This document shows, piece after piece, positions 23,417 to 31,791 of a stretch of DNA of 64,000 nucleotides. A model generated the notes under the pieces. The model was not told the origin of the DNA. It did no database searches and saw only the letters and a list, made by a program, of their open reading frames with translations. Each line of letters begins with the position of its first letter. Position 1 is the stretch's first letter. A program made the translations under genes and the position numbers. The DNA is from Chloroflexi bacterium UBA4736 (GTDB lineage Bacteria; Chloroflexota; Dormibacteria; Dormibacterales; Dormibacteraceae), in contig DHIW01000017.1 of assembly GCA_002404015.1 (NCBI GenBank), positions 1-64,000 on the forward strand, written 5' to 3'.

Positions 23417-25087
23417 TTGCTCGAGTTCGCCCGCACGGCGGAGGCGATCGCCGCCACCTCCTCCACCCTCGAGAAGGCGCGCCTGCTGGCCGCCTACCTG
23501 CGCGACCTGCCTCCCGACGACCTGAGGCGGGCTGCGGTCTTCATGACGGGCCGGCCCTACGGCCTGGGCGAGCGCCGCAAGCTCAACCTGGGCTGGCGAG
23601 CGATCAGCAAGGTGGTGGAGCGCCTCTCCGGCCGCGACTCGGAGGAGCTGGGGGCTATCTTCCTCAAGCACTCCGACCTCGGCGACTGGGCCGCGGAGGC
23701 GCTGGAGGGGCGCACCCACCCGCACCCGACGAGCCTGGCCGACGTGGCGGCCGGGTTGGAGGCGATCCGCACCGCCGCGGCGGCCGCCGCCAAGCAGGAG
23801 CGGCTGGCCGAGCTGCTCGACCGGCTGGAGCCGCTCGCGGCCAAGTACCTCGTGAAGGTGCTTTCGGGGGAGCTCCGGATCGGGCTCCAGGAAGGCATCG
23901 TGGAGGCGGCCCTGGCCCAGGCCTTCGACATCCCGCTCGACGCGGTACGCCGGGTCCACATGCTGACGGGCGACATTGGGGAGGCCGCCGTCCGCTGCCG
24001 GGCGGGCGACCTCGCCGACGCCCGGATCACGCTCTTCCAGCCCATCCGGTTCATGCTCGCCACGGCCGTCGAGACCGCCGACGAGGCGATGAGGCGGATG
24101 GCGACCTCGGCGGTCTGGACCGAGGAGAAGTACGACGGGGTGCGCTGCCAGGTCCACCGAAACGAGGCCGCGGCCGAGCTGTTCTCGCGTGACCTCAAAG
24201 AGACCACCCTGGCCTTTCCCGAGGTGGCGGAAGCGGCGGCCCGGCTCGACCGCGAGATCGTGATGGACGGCGAGATCCTGGCCCACCGAGAGGGCCATGT
24301 GCTCCCCTTCTTCGACCTTCAGCGCCGGCTCGGTCGCAAGGTCGTCTCAGCCAAGCTGCGCCAGGAGGTCCCGGTGGTGTTCGTGGCTTTCGACCTGCTC
24401 TATCTCAACGGCGACGTGGTCATGGACCAGCCGCTGGCCGAGCGGCGCCGGCTGATGGAGAGTCTGGGCCTCCAGCACCCGTTCCTGCTGGCCCGGCTGG
24501 AGACCGCCAGCAGCGCCGCCGACCTGGACCGGATCTTCGCCGAGACCCGCGAGCGCGGCAACGAGGGCCTGATGGTGAAGGATCCGAACAGCGCCTACAG
24601 CCCAGGCCGGCGCGGGATGTCCTGGCTCAAGCTGAAGCGGCCGCTGGCGACCCTGGACTGCGTTGTCACGTCCGTCGAGTGGGGCCACGGCAAGCGCCGC
24701 GGTGTGCTCTCCGACTACACGTTCGCGGTCCGCGACGAGGCCGGCGGCCGGCTGCTGAATGTGGGCAAGGCTTACACCGGGCTGACCGACGCCGAGATCG
24801 CCACCATGACGCGCCACTTCCTGGCCCACAAGGTCGCGGACTACGGGCGGTCGCTCGCGGTCGATCCGGACACCGTGGTCGAGGTGGCGTTCGACGCGAT
24901 CCAGCGCTCGGCCCGCCACAAGAGCGGATTCGCGCTGCGCTTCCCGAGGATCGTCCGCCTGCGGGACGACAAGCCGGTCTCCGAGATCGATACGCTGGAC
25001 CGGGTGAGCGAGCTCTACGACCGCTACTTCGGGCGCGGGATCCCGCTCGCCGAGGTGGCCGAGGTGCCTGAGCCCGAGTCCCGATGA
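23417..25087 (+). CDS. lig: ATP-dependent DNA ligase
   Basis: A 556-residue ligase that seals nicks using ATP. It has an N-terminal DNA-binding domain (about 1-200), then the nucleotidyltransferase domain with motif I EEKYDGVRCQVHR (Lys forms the AMP adduct), DGEILAH, motif IIIa VFVAFDLLYLNG, motif IV EGLMVKDP and motif V WLKLKR. An OB-fold tail follows (about 425-545). The architecture matches archaeal/bacterial LigB-type enzymes rather than LigD. The ligase-associated exonuclease is nearby at 20297, but the associated helicase is missing here. The start is TTG, 8 nt after TACGAT. It overlaps the next gene by 4 nt. Confidence 0.93.
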   Translation: MLEFARTAEAIAATSSTLEKARLLAAYLRDLPPDDLRRAAVFMTGRPYGLGERRKLNLGWRAISKVVERLSGRDSEELGAIFLKHSDLGDWAAEALEGRTHPHPTSLADVAAGLEAIRTAAAAAAKQERLAELLDRLEPLAAKYLVKVLSGELRIGLQEGIVEAALAQAFDIPLDAVRRVHMLTGDIGEAAVRCRAGDLADARITLFQPIRFMLATAVETADEAMRRMATSAVWTEEKYDGVRCQVHRNEAAAELFSRDLKETTLAFPEVAEAAARLDREIVMDGEILAHREGHVLPFFDLQRRLGRKVVSAKLRQEVPVVFVAFDLLYLNGDVVMDQPLAERRRLMESLGLQHPFLLARLETASSAADLDRIFAETRERGNEGLMVKDPNSAYSPGRRGMSWLKLKRPLATLDCVVTSVEWGHGKRRGVLSDYTFAVRDEAGGRLLNVGKAYTGLTDAEIATMTRHFLAHKVADYGRSLAVDPDTVVEVAFDAIQRSARHKSGFALRFPRIVRLRDDKPVSEIDTLDRVSELYDRYFGRGIPLAEVAEVPEPESR

Positions 25088-25824
25088 AGCTGACGTTCAT
25101 GGGCACCGCCGGCGCCCGCTTCATGGTCGCCAAGCAGTTCCTGGCCTCCGGCGGGTTGTTCCTCGAGGAGGGTGGGACCCGCCTCTGCATGGACCCCGGG
25201 CCTGGCGCAGTGGTCCAGTACGCCAAGCGCAAGGTGGACGCCAGCCGCCTGGACGGCATCCTGATCAGCCACCGCCACCTCGACCACTGCGGCGACGTCA
25301 ACGTGATGATCGAGGCCATGACGGAGGGCGGCTTCCGGCCCCGAGGCACCCTCTTCTGCCCCTCGGACGCGCTCGACTCGGATCCGGTCGTCCTTCAGTA
25401 CCTGCGCGGCTTCCCGCGGGAGCTGGTGCGCCTGGAGCCGGCCACGGGGTATCAGCTGGGCGAGATCAGCTTCCGGACCAGTCCCCGGCACCCCCACGGC
25501 GCCGAGACGTACGGGTTCATCTTCGGGGACGGAAAGCTGGGCTGGGTGACCGACAGCGGCTACTACGAGGGGATCGCGGAGGACCACCGGGCCGAGGTCC
25601 TCATCATCCACACCGTGCTCATGGACTGCCGGCCGGAGCTTCCCCACCTCTGCATCGCCGATGCGGAGCGGATCATCCGCGAGGTCAAGCCCCGGCTGGC
25701 CGTCCTGACCCACTTCGGGATGACCGTGTGGCGCGCCCATCCCTGGGAGGTCGCGGAGGCGCTGGCCCAGCGCACCGGGATCGAGGTGAAGGCGGCCCGG
25801 GACGGGATGACGCTGGAGGTCTAG
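25084..25824 (+). CDS. MBL-fold metallohydrolase (RNase Z-like)
   Basis: A 246-residue metallo-beta-lactamase-fold protein with the metal-binding motif SHRHLDHCGD, TSPRHPHGAETYG, WVTDSGYYEG and the final LTHFGM. The order of strands resembles RNase Z and related phosphodiesterases, but I see no tRNA-binding exosite arm. The start overlaps the DNA ligase stop by 4 nt, so it may act with the ligase in nucleic-acid processing; that is inference from context. Confidence 0.75.
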   Translation: MKLTFMGTAGARFMVAKQFLASGGLFLEEGGTRLCMDPGPGAVVQYAKRKVDASRLDGILISHRHLDHCGDVNVMIEAMTEGGFRPRGTLFCPSDALDSDPVVLQYLRGFPRELVRLEPATGYQLGEISFRTSPRHPHGAETYGFIFGDGKLGWVTDSGYYEGIAEDHRAEVLIIHTVLMDCRPELPHLCIADAERIIREVKPRLAVLTHFGMTVWRAHPWEVAEALAQRTGIEVKAARDGMTLEV

Positions 25825-25828
25825 AGGT

Positions 25829-26464
25829 CTAGCGGGGGGCGATGCTGGACGCCGCGACCAAGTCCGCCGTGGCGGGCGCGTCGATGATGGCGTCGATGAG
25901 GCCGTACTCGATGGCCTCCTCCGGCGACATGTAGTAGTCCCGGTCGGTGTCCTTCTCGACCCGCTCCAGGGCCTGCCCGGTGTGGCTGGAGATCAGCTTG
26001 TTGAGCTCCTCCTTTATCCGGATGATCTCGCGGGCGTGGATGTCGAGATCGGTGGCCTGGCCCTGAAGGCCGCGGCCCGAGATCAGCGGCTGGTGCATGT
26101 GGATCCGGGAGTTGGGCAGCGCGAAGCGCCTGCCCTTGGCGCCCGCCATCAGGAGCACGGTGCCGAAGCTGGCCGCCCGGCCGACGGCCACCGTCGAGAC
26201 CGGCGGGGGCACGTACTGCATGGTGTCGTAGATGGCGAAGCCGGAGGCCACCGAGCCACCCGGCGAGTTGATGTACATCTGGATCTCCTTCTCGGGGTCC
26301 TCCGCCGCCAGAAAGATCAGCTGGGCAACGACCAGGTTGGCGACCACGTCGTTGATCGGGCGGCCGATCATGATGATCCGGTCGCGGAGCAGGCGCGAGT
26401 AAATATCGAACGATCGCTCGCGGTTGCCGCCCTCGTTCTCGGTGACGGTGGGGACCCAGGCCAT
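25829..26464 (-). CDS. clpP: ATP-dependent Clp protease proteolytic subunit
   Basis: A 211-residue serine protease. The Ser of [13 protein letters not shown], the His of RIHMHQP and the Asp of [10 protein letters not shown] form the triad. [16 protein letters not shown] is the substrate-binding strand. GRAASFG differs from the usual GQAASMG, which suggests one of several ClpP paralogues. The partner ATPase (ClpX or ClpC) is not nearby. TACACT at 26476-26481 is a possible -10 with a 10-nt leader. Confidence 0.93.
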   Translation of the reverse strand: MAWVPTVTENEGGNRERSFDIYSRLLRDRIIMIGRPINDVVANLVVAQLIFLAAEDPEKEIQMYINSPGGSVASGFAIYDTMQYVPPPVSTVAVGRAASFGTVLLMAGAKGRRFALPNSRIHMHQPLISGRGLQGQATDLDIHAREIIRIKEELNKLISSHTGQALERVEKDTDRDYYMSPEEAIEYGLIDAIIDAPATADLVAASSIAPR

Positions 26465-26492
26465 GCTGGGCTCAAGTGTATCCAGACCCCCG

Positions 26493-26498
26493 TATATT
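26493..26498 (+). promoter_or_regulatory. -10 element for leaderless gene at 26508
   Basis: TATATT (26493-26498) ends 9 nt before the GTG at 26508, and no Shine-Dalgarno site precedes that start. Confidence 0.5.
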
Positions 26499-26507
26499 CA
26501 TTTCCAG

Positions 26508-26948
26508 GTGAGGACGGCGCTGGCTCCGGCCGACTTCTTTCATGCGCTGCCGGTCGCGCTGGCCCCGCGGCTTCCGGCCGGGCTCCGCGGCTTCGACGCT
26601 GCCCGCGGGCGGGGCCGGCTGATGAAGCTGGATTACGGCCACCGGGAGACCCACTTCGAGGTCTGGCACCACGTCCGCACCGGCCGCGTCGAGGTCGGCC
26701 TCCACTTCGAGGGCCGCCCCGAGCTCAACCAGCGCGCCCTCGACTTCTTCCGGGAGCGGATGGTGGAGGTCAAAGGCGCCCTGCCGCGAGCAGAGTTGGA
26801 ACCCTGGGAACGGGGCTGGGTGCGGCTCTACGAGACCCTCCCCGCACCCGAGCTGTCCGATGAGGTCCTGGCGCTGGCGGCGGAGCGGCTGGCCGCGTAC
26901 ATGCGGACCCTGCAACCGATCCTCGAAGAGTTCTGGGAGAAGCGCTGA
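26508..26948 (+). CDS. Hypothetical protein upstream of class V aminotransferase
   Basis: A 146-residue cytoplasmic protein (DYGHRETHFEVWHHV, VGLHFEGRPELNQRALDFF, RTLQPILEEFWEKR). It is a mixed alpha/beta protein without a family that I recognise. GTG 26508 is preferred because TATATT lies 9 nt upstream; earlier in-frame starts would overlap the divergent clpP promoter. The stop codon abuts the ATG of the aminotransferase gene, so the two are translationally coupled and may act together. Confidence 0.65.
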   Translation: MRTALAPADFFHALPVALAPRLPAGLRGFDAARGRGRLMKLDYGHRETHFEVWHHVRTGRVEVGLHFEGRPELNQRALDFFRERMVEVKGALPRAELEPWERGWVRLYETLPAPELSDEVLALAAERLAAYMRTLQPILEEFWEKR

Positions 26949-28091
26949 ATGGACCCCGTCGAAGCCAGGAACCTGTTCCCGATCACCGCGAAGTTCATCT
27001 TCATGAACCACGCCGGCGTCTCCCCGATGTCCGAGCGGGCGCGCGCAGCCGTGGAGTCGGTGATGGAGATCGCCACCTCGCGACCGGCGCCCGACGACTG
27101 GTCCCGCAACCACGCCGACGACCTCCGGGAGGCGATTGGGCGGCTGGTCGGGGCGGAGCCCGAGAGCATCGCCATCACCCGCAGCACCGCCCATGCGGTG
27201 TCCCTCCTGGCCTGTGGCCTGGACTGGCAGCCAGGCGACAACGTCGTCGGCGCCCGCGGCGAGTACCCGGCCAACGTCTACCCCTGGATGGCGCTGAAGG
27301 ACCGGGGCGTGGAGTACCGAATGGCCGAGCCGGTCGAGGGCCGCGTCACGCCCGAGTCGGTCCTGGCGCTCGTCGACGAGCGGACGCGCGTGGTCGCCCT
27401 CAGCCACGTCGAGTTCTGGAACGGCTACCGGCTGGACCTCGACGCGATCGGCAGCGAGCTCGATCGGCGCGGCGTGATCTTCGCGGTGGACGCCATCCAG
27501 AGCGCCGGCGCGCTGCGCATCGACCTCTCCAGGCTGCCCGTGGACTACCTGAGCGCCGGCGCCTACAAGTGGCTGATGGGACCTGTCGGCATCGGTTTCT
27601 GCTACTGCCGGCCGGAGCTGCTCAGAAATCTGCGCCCAGCGCTGGTGGGGACCGGGAACATGAAGCGCAACAAGGAGTACTTCGACTACGACTTCGACCT
27701 TGTCGAGACTGGGCGGCGCTTCGAGGAGGCGAGCATCTCGGTGCTGGACATGGTGGCGTTCGAGGCCGCCGTCGAGCTGTTCCTGGAGATCGGGACCGAC
27801 GTCGTCGAGAAGCGCGTCCTAAGCCTCGCCCGCCAGCTTGGAGAGGGCCTGGCGGAGCGCGGCTACGAGCTCGTGGAACCGTGGCCGCGGGAGCCCGGGG
27901 AGGCGTCCGGGATCGTGTCGTTCAGGAAGCCGGGGGCGCCGGCCCAGGAGATCCTGCGCGACCTCAACGCCTGCCACGTGGTCGGCCGGATCCACCAGGA
28001 CTTCGTGCGCCTGGGGACCCATTTCTACAACACCGAGGAGGAGGTCGAGAGGGTGCTGGAACTCCTGTCCCCGCAGCGCGTGGATTCGTGA
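26949..28091 (+). CDS. Class V aminotransferase (cysteine desulfurase-like fold)
   Basis: A 380-residue PLP enzyme. PLP-binding features are NHAGVSPMS at the N-terminus, AVDAIQSAGAL (Asp to the pyridine nitrogen) and SAGAYKWLMGP (Schiff-base Lys). The length and motifs fit the class V group that includes isopenicillin N epimerase-like enzymes and selenocysteine lyases. The loop with the catalytic Cys of true cysteine desulfurases is not evident, so the reaction is unclear. It sits between a hypothetical gene (0-nt gap) and an O-methyltransferase gene (4-nt overlap). Confidence 0.85.
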   Translation: MDPVEARNLFPITAKFIFMNHAGVSPMSERARAAVESVMEIATSRPAPDDWSRNHADDLREAIGRLVGAEPESIAITRSTAHAVSLLACGLDWQPGDNVVGARGEYPANVYPWMALKDRGVEYRMAEPVEGRVTPESVLALVDERTRVVALSHVEFWNGYRLDLDAIGSELDRRGVIFAVDAIQSAGALRIDLSRLPVDYLSAGAYKWLMGPVGIGFCYCRPELLRNLRPALVGTGNMKRNKEYFDYDFDLVETGRRFEEASISVLDMVAFEAAVELFLEIGTDVVEKRVLSLARQLGEGLAERGYELVEPWPREPGEASGIVSFRKPGAPAQEILRDLNACHVVGRIHQDFVRLGTHFYNTEEEVERVLELLSPQRVDS

Positions 28092-28741
28092 CCCGGCTGG
28101 TCCCGGTCCAGGTCACGGCGGAGCTCGAGGCTTACCTCGAGAGCCTCATCCCCGAGCGGGAACCGGTCCTCGCCCGGCTCGAGCAGGAGCTGGAAGCCGA
28201 CAACGTGCCAGCGATCGGCGTCCAGGTGGGCAACCTGCTGCGCCTCCTGCTCCGGATGGTCGGCGCCGGGAGCGCGCTGGAGCTGGGTACGGCCGCCGGC
28301 TACAGCGGCATCTGGCTGCTGCGCGGCCTGGACCAGGGCCGGCTCGTCACGCTGGAGACCGACCCGGAGCGCGCCGAGCGGGCAAGGCGCAACTTCGCCG
28401 AGGCCGGGTTCGAGAAGCAGGCCGAGGTCCGTGAGGAGGACGCGCTGGCCTACTTGGAGCGGCCCGGCGAAAGCTTCGACTGCGTGTTCAACGACCTCCT
28501 CAACTCCTTTCCCTCAGAGGCGGTCGTCGAGCGCTGCTTCGAGCTCTCGCTGACCCGGCTCCGGCCGGGCGGCCTGCTCATCGCCGACAACGCGCTGCGC
28601 CGGGGCGAGGTCGTGCGGCCGACGGGCCGCCAGGCCCGGAACGTGGCGCACTACAACCGGCTGGTGGCCGGGAGCCCCCAACTGGACTCGGTCGTGATCC
28701 CGATGCGGGACGGGGTCTCGTTGGCGCTGCTCAGGAAGTAG
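28088..28741 (+). CDS. O-methyltransferase family 3
   Basis: A 217-residue SAM-dependent methyltransferase of the catechol/caffeoyl-CoA type: NLLRLLLRMVGAGSALELGT leads into motif I (ALELGTAAGYSGIWLL). TLETDPERAERARRNF binds the adenosine ribose and DCVFNDLL is the metal/acid loop. GTG 28088 overlaps the aminotransferase stop by 4 nt, so they are one operon. The 3' end overlaps the convergent moaD-moaE gene by 11 nt. The acceptor is unknown. Confidence 0.85.
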   Translation: MTRLVPVQVTAELEAYLESLIPEREPVLARLEQELEADNVPAIGVQVGNLLRLLLRMVGAGSALELGTAAGYSGIWLLRGLDQGRLVTLETDPERAERARRNFAEAGFEKQAEVREEDALAYLERPGESFDCVFNDLLNSFPSEAVVERCFELSLTRLRPGGLLIADNALRRGEVVRPTGRQARNVAHYNRLVAGSPQLDSVVIPMRDGVSLALLRK

Positions 28742-29429
28742 GCGGCGGCCCTGGCCGGGCGTCCGGACCCTCGATCCAGACGGCTCCGCTCTTCGCGAAC
28801 TCCTTCTTCCAGATCGGGACCGACTCCTTAAGGCGGTCGATGCCCCAGCGGCAGGCCTCGAACGCCTCGGCGCGGTGCGGGCAGGAAGCCGCGACGACCA
28901 CGGAGACCTCGCCGATCTCGAGCCGGCCCGTGCGGTGAGCCATGGCGACCCGAGCGCTCGGCCAGCGCTGGCTGATCTCGTCCGCGATGGCTCGCATCTG
29001 GCGATCGGCCATCGCCGAGTAGGCCTCGTACTCCAGGTGGGTGACCGCCTCGCCGCGGGCGTTGTCGCGGACGACACCGCTGAAGGTGCAGATCGCGCCG
29101 GCGCCGGGGTGGGCGACGGCCGCCTCCAAGCGCCGGGGGTCGAGCGGGGCGAGCGTGATCTCGAAGAAGGCGCCCGCGCCGGCCGCGCCGCCGCTTACGG
29201 GAGGGATGAAGGCGACCTCGTCTCCGTCCCTGACCGCGTCGCTCCACTCGGCGAAGGTCTCGTTGCGGGCGGGCCGGATCAGGGCCAGGTCCGATTCCAG
29301 CGCCGGGTGGCGCCGGCGCAGCTCCGCGTACACGTCTCGAATGGTGGCCCCGGCCGGAAGGTCGACCGGCTCTACGTCCGTGGCAGCCTGCTCGCGCAGG
29401 CGGGCGAAGAGCCGAGCCTTGATGCTCAC
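28731..29429 (-). CDS. moaX: MoaD-MoaE fusion (molybdopterin synthase in one chain)
   Basis: A 232-residue protein joining both molybdopterin synthase subunits. Residues 1-81 are a ubiquitin-like MoaD domain ending in the Gly-Gly of IPPVSGG. Residues about 88-225 are MoaE, with CTFSGVVRDNARG, EYEAYSAMA, MAHRTGRLEIGE and VPIWKKEF (catalytic Lys). MoaD needs a free C-terminal Gly-Gly for thiocarboxylation, so the fusion must be cleaved at residue 81, as described for mycobacterial MoaX. The SLOG-domain gene upstream overlaps it by 4 nt. No other molybdenum cofactor gene is nearby. Confidence 0.9.
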   Translation of the reverse strand: MSIKARLFARLREQAATDVEPVDLPAGATIRDVYAELRRRHPALESDLALIRPARNETFAEWSDAVRDGDEVAFIPPVSGGAAGAGAFFEITLAPLDPRRLEAAVAHPGAGAICTFSGVVRDNARGEAVTHLEYEAYSAMADRQMRAIADEISQRWPSARVAMAHRTGRLEIGEVSVVVAASCPHRAEAFEACRWGIDRLKESVPIWKKEFAKSGAVWIEGPDARPGPPPTS

Positions 29430-29791
29430 ACGCCCAGTCTATGAGGGGGTCCCGAGACGAACACGTGCACCTCCTTGCCGGAGTCGAGCGCGCGCTCGAC
29501 GGTGCGCCGCGTGCCCTCGGAGACTCCATCCCAGAAGGCGACCAGGACATCGCACTGGTCCACCAGGCGCTGGTTGCGCGCGGCGGCCGCCGCGGCGTCG
29601 CGCGCCTCCTCGAACGAGGCCGCCACCACCTTGACCGGCAGGCCACGCCCCCGCGCGGCCCGGGTCGCCGCGGCGTCGACGCCGCTGGCGCTGCCGGTCA
29701 CGAGGCTGGAGTCCTGAGGCAGAGTGGCGACGTACGCCTCAACGCCGCCCAGGTCGGCGTAGTGCCGGCTGCCGATGATGCCGACCCTCAA
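29426..29791 (-). CDS. SLOG-superfamily nucleotide-binding protein
   Basis: A 121-residue Rossmann-like protein with the SLOG pattern: RVGIIGSRHYAD at the start, LVTGSASGVDAAATRAARG in the middle, and CDVLVAFWDG followed by SEGTRRTVERAL. Related folds (DprA, LOG, cpYpsA) bind nucleotides or nucleotide sugars. It begins at a TTG that overlaps the S9 peptidase stop by 4 nt and ends with a 4-nt overlap into the moaD-moaE fusion. The operon placement is odd for either neighbour, and its ligand is unknown. Confidence 0.72.
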   Translation of the reverse strand: MRVGIIGSRHYADLGGVEAYVATLPQDSSLVTGSASGVDAAATRAARGRGLPVKVVAASFEEARDAAAAAARNQRLVDQCDVLVAFWDGVSEGTRRTVERALDSGKEVHVFVSGPPHRLGV

Positions 29792-31757
29792 GCCTTGAGG
29801 TGGCGGTCGAACCAGTCCAGCACAACCCGCATGTGGCGAAGCCGGTTCGACGGCCTGCCCATCACGACGACGGCATGTGGCTCGCCGTGGAACACGATCA
29901 GGTCCACCGGCTTGCCCATCTTGCGCAGCCGGACGAAAACCTGCTCGGCCTGCTCGAGCGGCGTCCGCAGGTCGCCGGTCGACGCGATCAGGCGGAGCGG
30001 TGTGGTGATGTCGGCCGCGTAGCTGGCCGGCGACAGCCGGTGGAACCGGTCCGCGTCCTCCCAGGGTTCGGCGCCGATCGAGCCCTCGCCGAAGCTCCAG
30101 CCCACGTCGCTGGAACCGTAGAAGCCACCCAGGTGGGAGACCGGCCGCGCGGAGACGGCGGCTTTGAAGCGGTCCGTGTGGGTCACCACCCAGAGGGTGC
30201 TGAAGCCGCCATAGCTGGCGCCCCCCACGCCCAGCCGCTCGGGGTCGGCGAAGCCGGCGTCCTGCGCCCGGTCGACCAGGGCCATGAAGTAGGGAAAGTC
30301 GAGCTCGCCCCACTGACCCGTGAGGACCCGCGCGAACTCCTCCTCGTAGGTCTGGTGCCCGGCGGGTTGCAGTACACCACCGCGTAGCCGGCGCCCGCCA
30401 GTACCTGGAACACGAACTGGAACGACCAGCCGTACGCGGCGTGCGGCCCTCCGTGGATGTAGAGGAGCGTGGGTACTTTGTGGCCCTCCTCGTGGCCGGG
30501 CGGCAGGACGGCCCAGGCGTCGATCTTCCGGCCGTCGTGCTCGAAGTCGAACTGGCGGACCGCGCCGATCGCCCGCTCGCACACCCAGGGGTTGGGATCG
30601 AAAAGGACACGCTCGTCGCTGCCGTCCAGGCCGGCCGCGCGAAGGCTCACCGGGTCCTCCAGCGAGGTCGACACGAAGGCCAGGACCTCGCCGCCGACGG
30701 CGGCGCCGATGATCACCCGCCGGCCCCCCAGGACCACCTCGGGAAGTGCACCCGAGTGCGCCCGGTAGAGGTGGACGGCGCCATGGTCGCCGATGTCGAA
30801 GTAGATGTGGCCGCCGGCCCAGATCGGATCCAGCGCCTCGCGGCCGGGGGCGGTGTCGGCCAGGACGGACGGGAGGCTGGAACGGCCGAGGTGGCGCGTC
30901 AGGCAGACATCCCCCACGAACACCCGCATGTGGCCGCCGCCGAAAGCGGCCAGTCGGTCGTCCCCGCGCACTGTGGCGACGTGGCCCTCGGGGCTGACGG
31001 AGAAGGCCTCGGTCGGCTTCGAGTTGGCGGTCAGCGCCCGCACCGCGCCGCCCGCCGCCGGCACGGCGTACACCTCGTTCACCTCGCTGCGGTCATGGTC
31101 GGGGTTCCGGTTCCCCAGGAAGGCGATGTCATGGTCGTTGATCCAGCGCGGGCGGACGGGCTCCGACGGCCCGTCCGTGATCATGCCCAGCCCGCTGCCG
31201 TCCAGCTCGCACACCCAGACCTGGCGAGGCTCGTCGTCGAGCGGGCCCTGGCCGTCCAGCCGGTAGCGGAACCGTTCTATGTGGCGGACGCGCTCCTGGT
31301 AGCGGCGCCGGGCCTCGGCCGGGTCGGGGGCCGGGCCGCGGTCGGGATCGTCGGGGTATTCCGGACGGCCGAGGAGACAGAAGCGCTGGGAGTCCGGGCT
31401 CCAGGCGAACTCGTCGACACCCCGGGGCAGGGCAGCGACCTTGCGCGCCTCGCCACCCCGAAGGTCGACCACGAACAGGTCCTTGGCCCAATCCCGGTCC
31501 CGGGCGCCCAGGAATGCCAGCCAGCGGCCATCCGGTGACCAGCGCGGGCGGGCGTCCCGGCCGGTGCCCTGCGTGAGGGGTCGGGCAGCCTCTGAGCCGT
31601 CGCTGGGGACGACCCAGATGCTCGACCGCTGGCGGTTCTCCTCGGCGTCCTGCTCGGTGAGGACGAACGCTACCCGGCCGCCATCTGGCGACACGCGCGG
31701 ATCGCCGATCATCCGGAAGGCGAGGATGTCCTCGGTGACAAGAGGGCCGGCTGACAC
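29788..31757 (-). pseudogene. S9 prolyl-oligopeptidase-like gene with one frameshift
   Basis: Two frames together encode one S9 (acylaminoacyl-peptidase-like) protein of about 655 residues. The first frame (31757 to about 30358) carries the beta-propeller and the start of the hydrolase domain, up to VVYCNPPG. The second (about 30357-29788) continues HQTYEEEFARV, with nucleophile GVGGASYGGFS, STGDLRTPLEQ (Asp region) and VFHGEPHAV (His). The shift lies in the short G run at 30358-30360 (minus strand) and looks like one lost G. It may be a sequencing error or a recent mutation. GTG 31757 lies 8 nt after TAGCCT. The gene is 34 nt downstream of pckA. Confidence 0.8.
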
Positions 31758-31791
31758 GAGTGGGTAGGCTACCCGATCTTGCCGGAGGGAC

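Noticed and set aside
23189-24298. A 369-codon minus-strand frame covering the ligase start
   Set aside because: Only the last 70 codons look protein-like (the four-cysteine protein). The rest is antisense to ligase.
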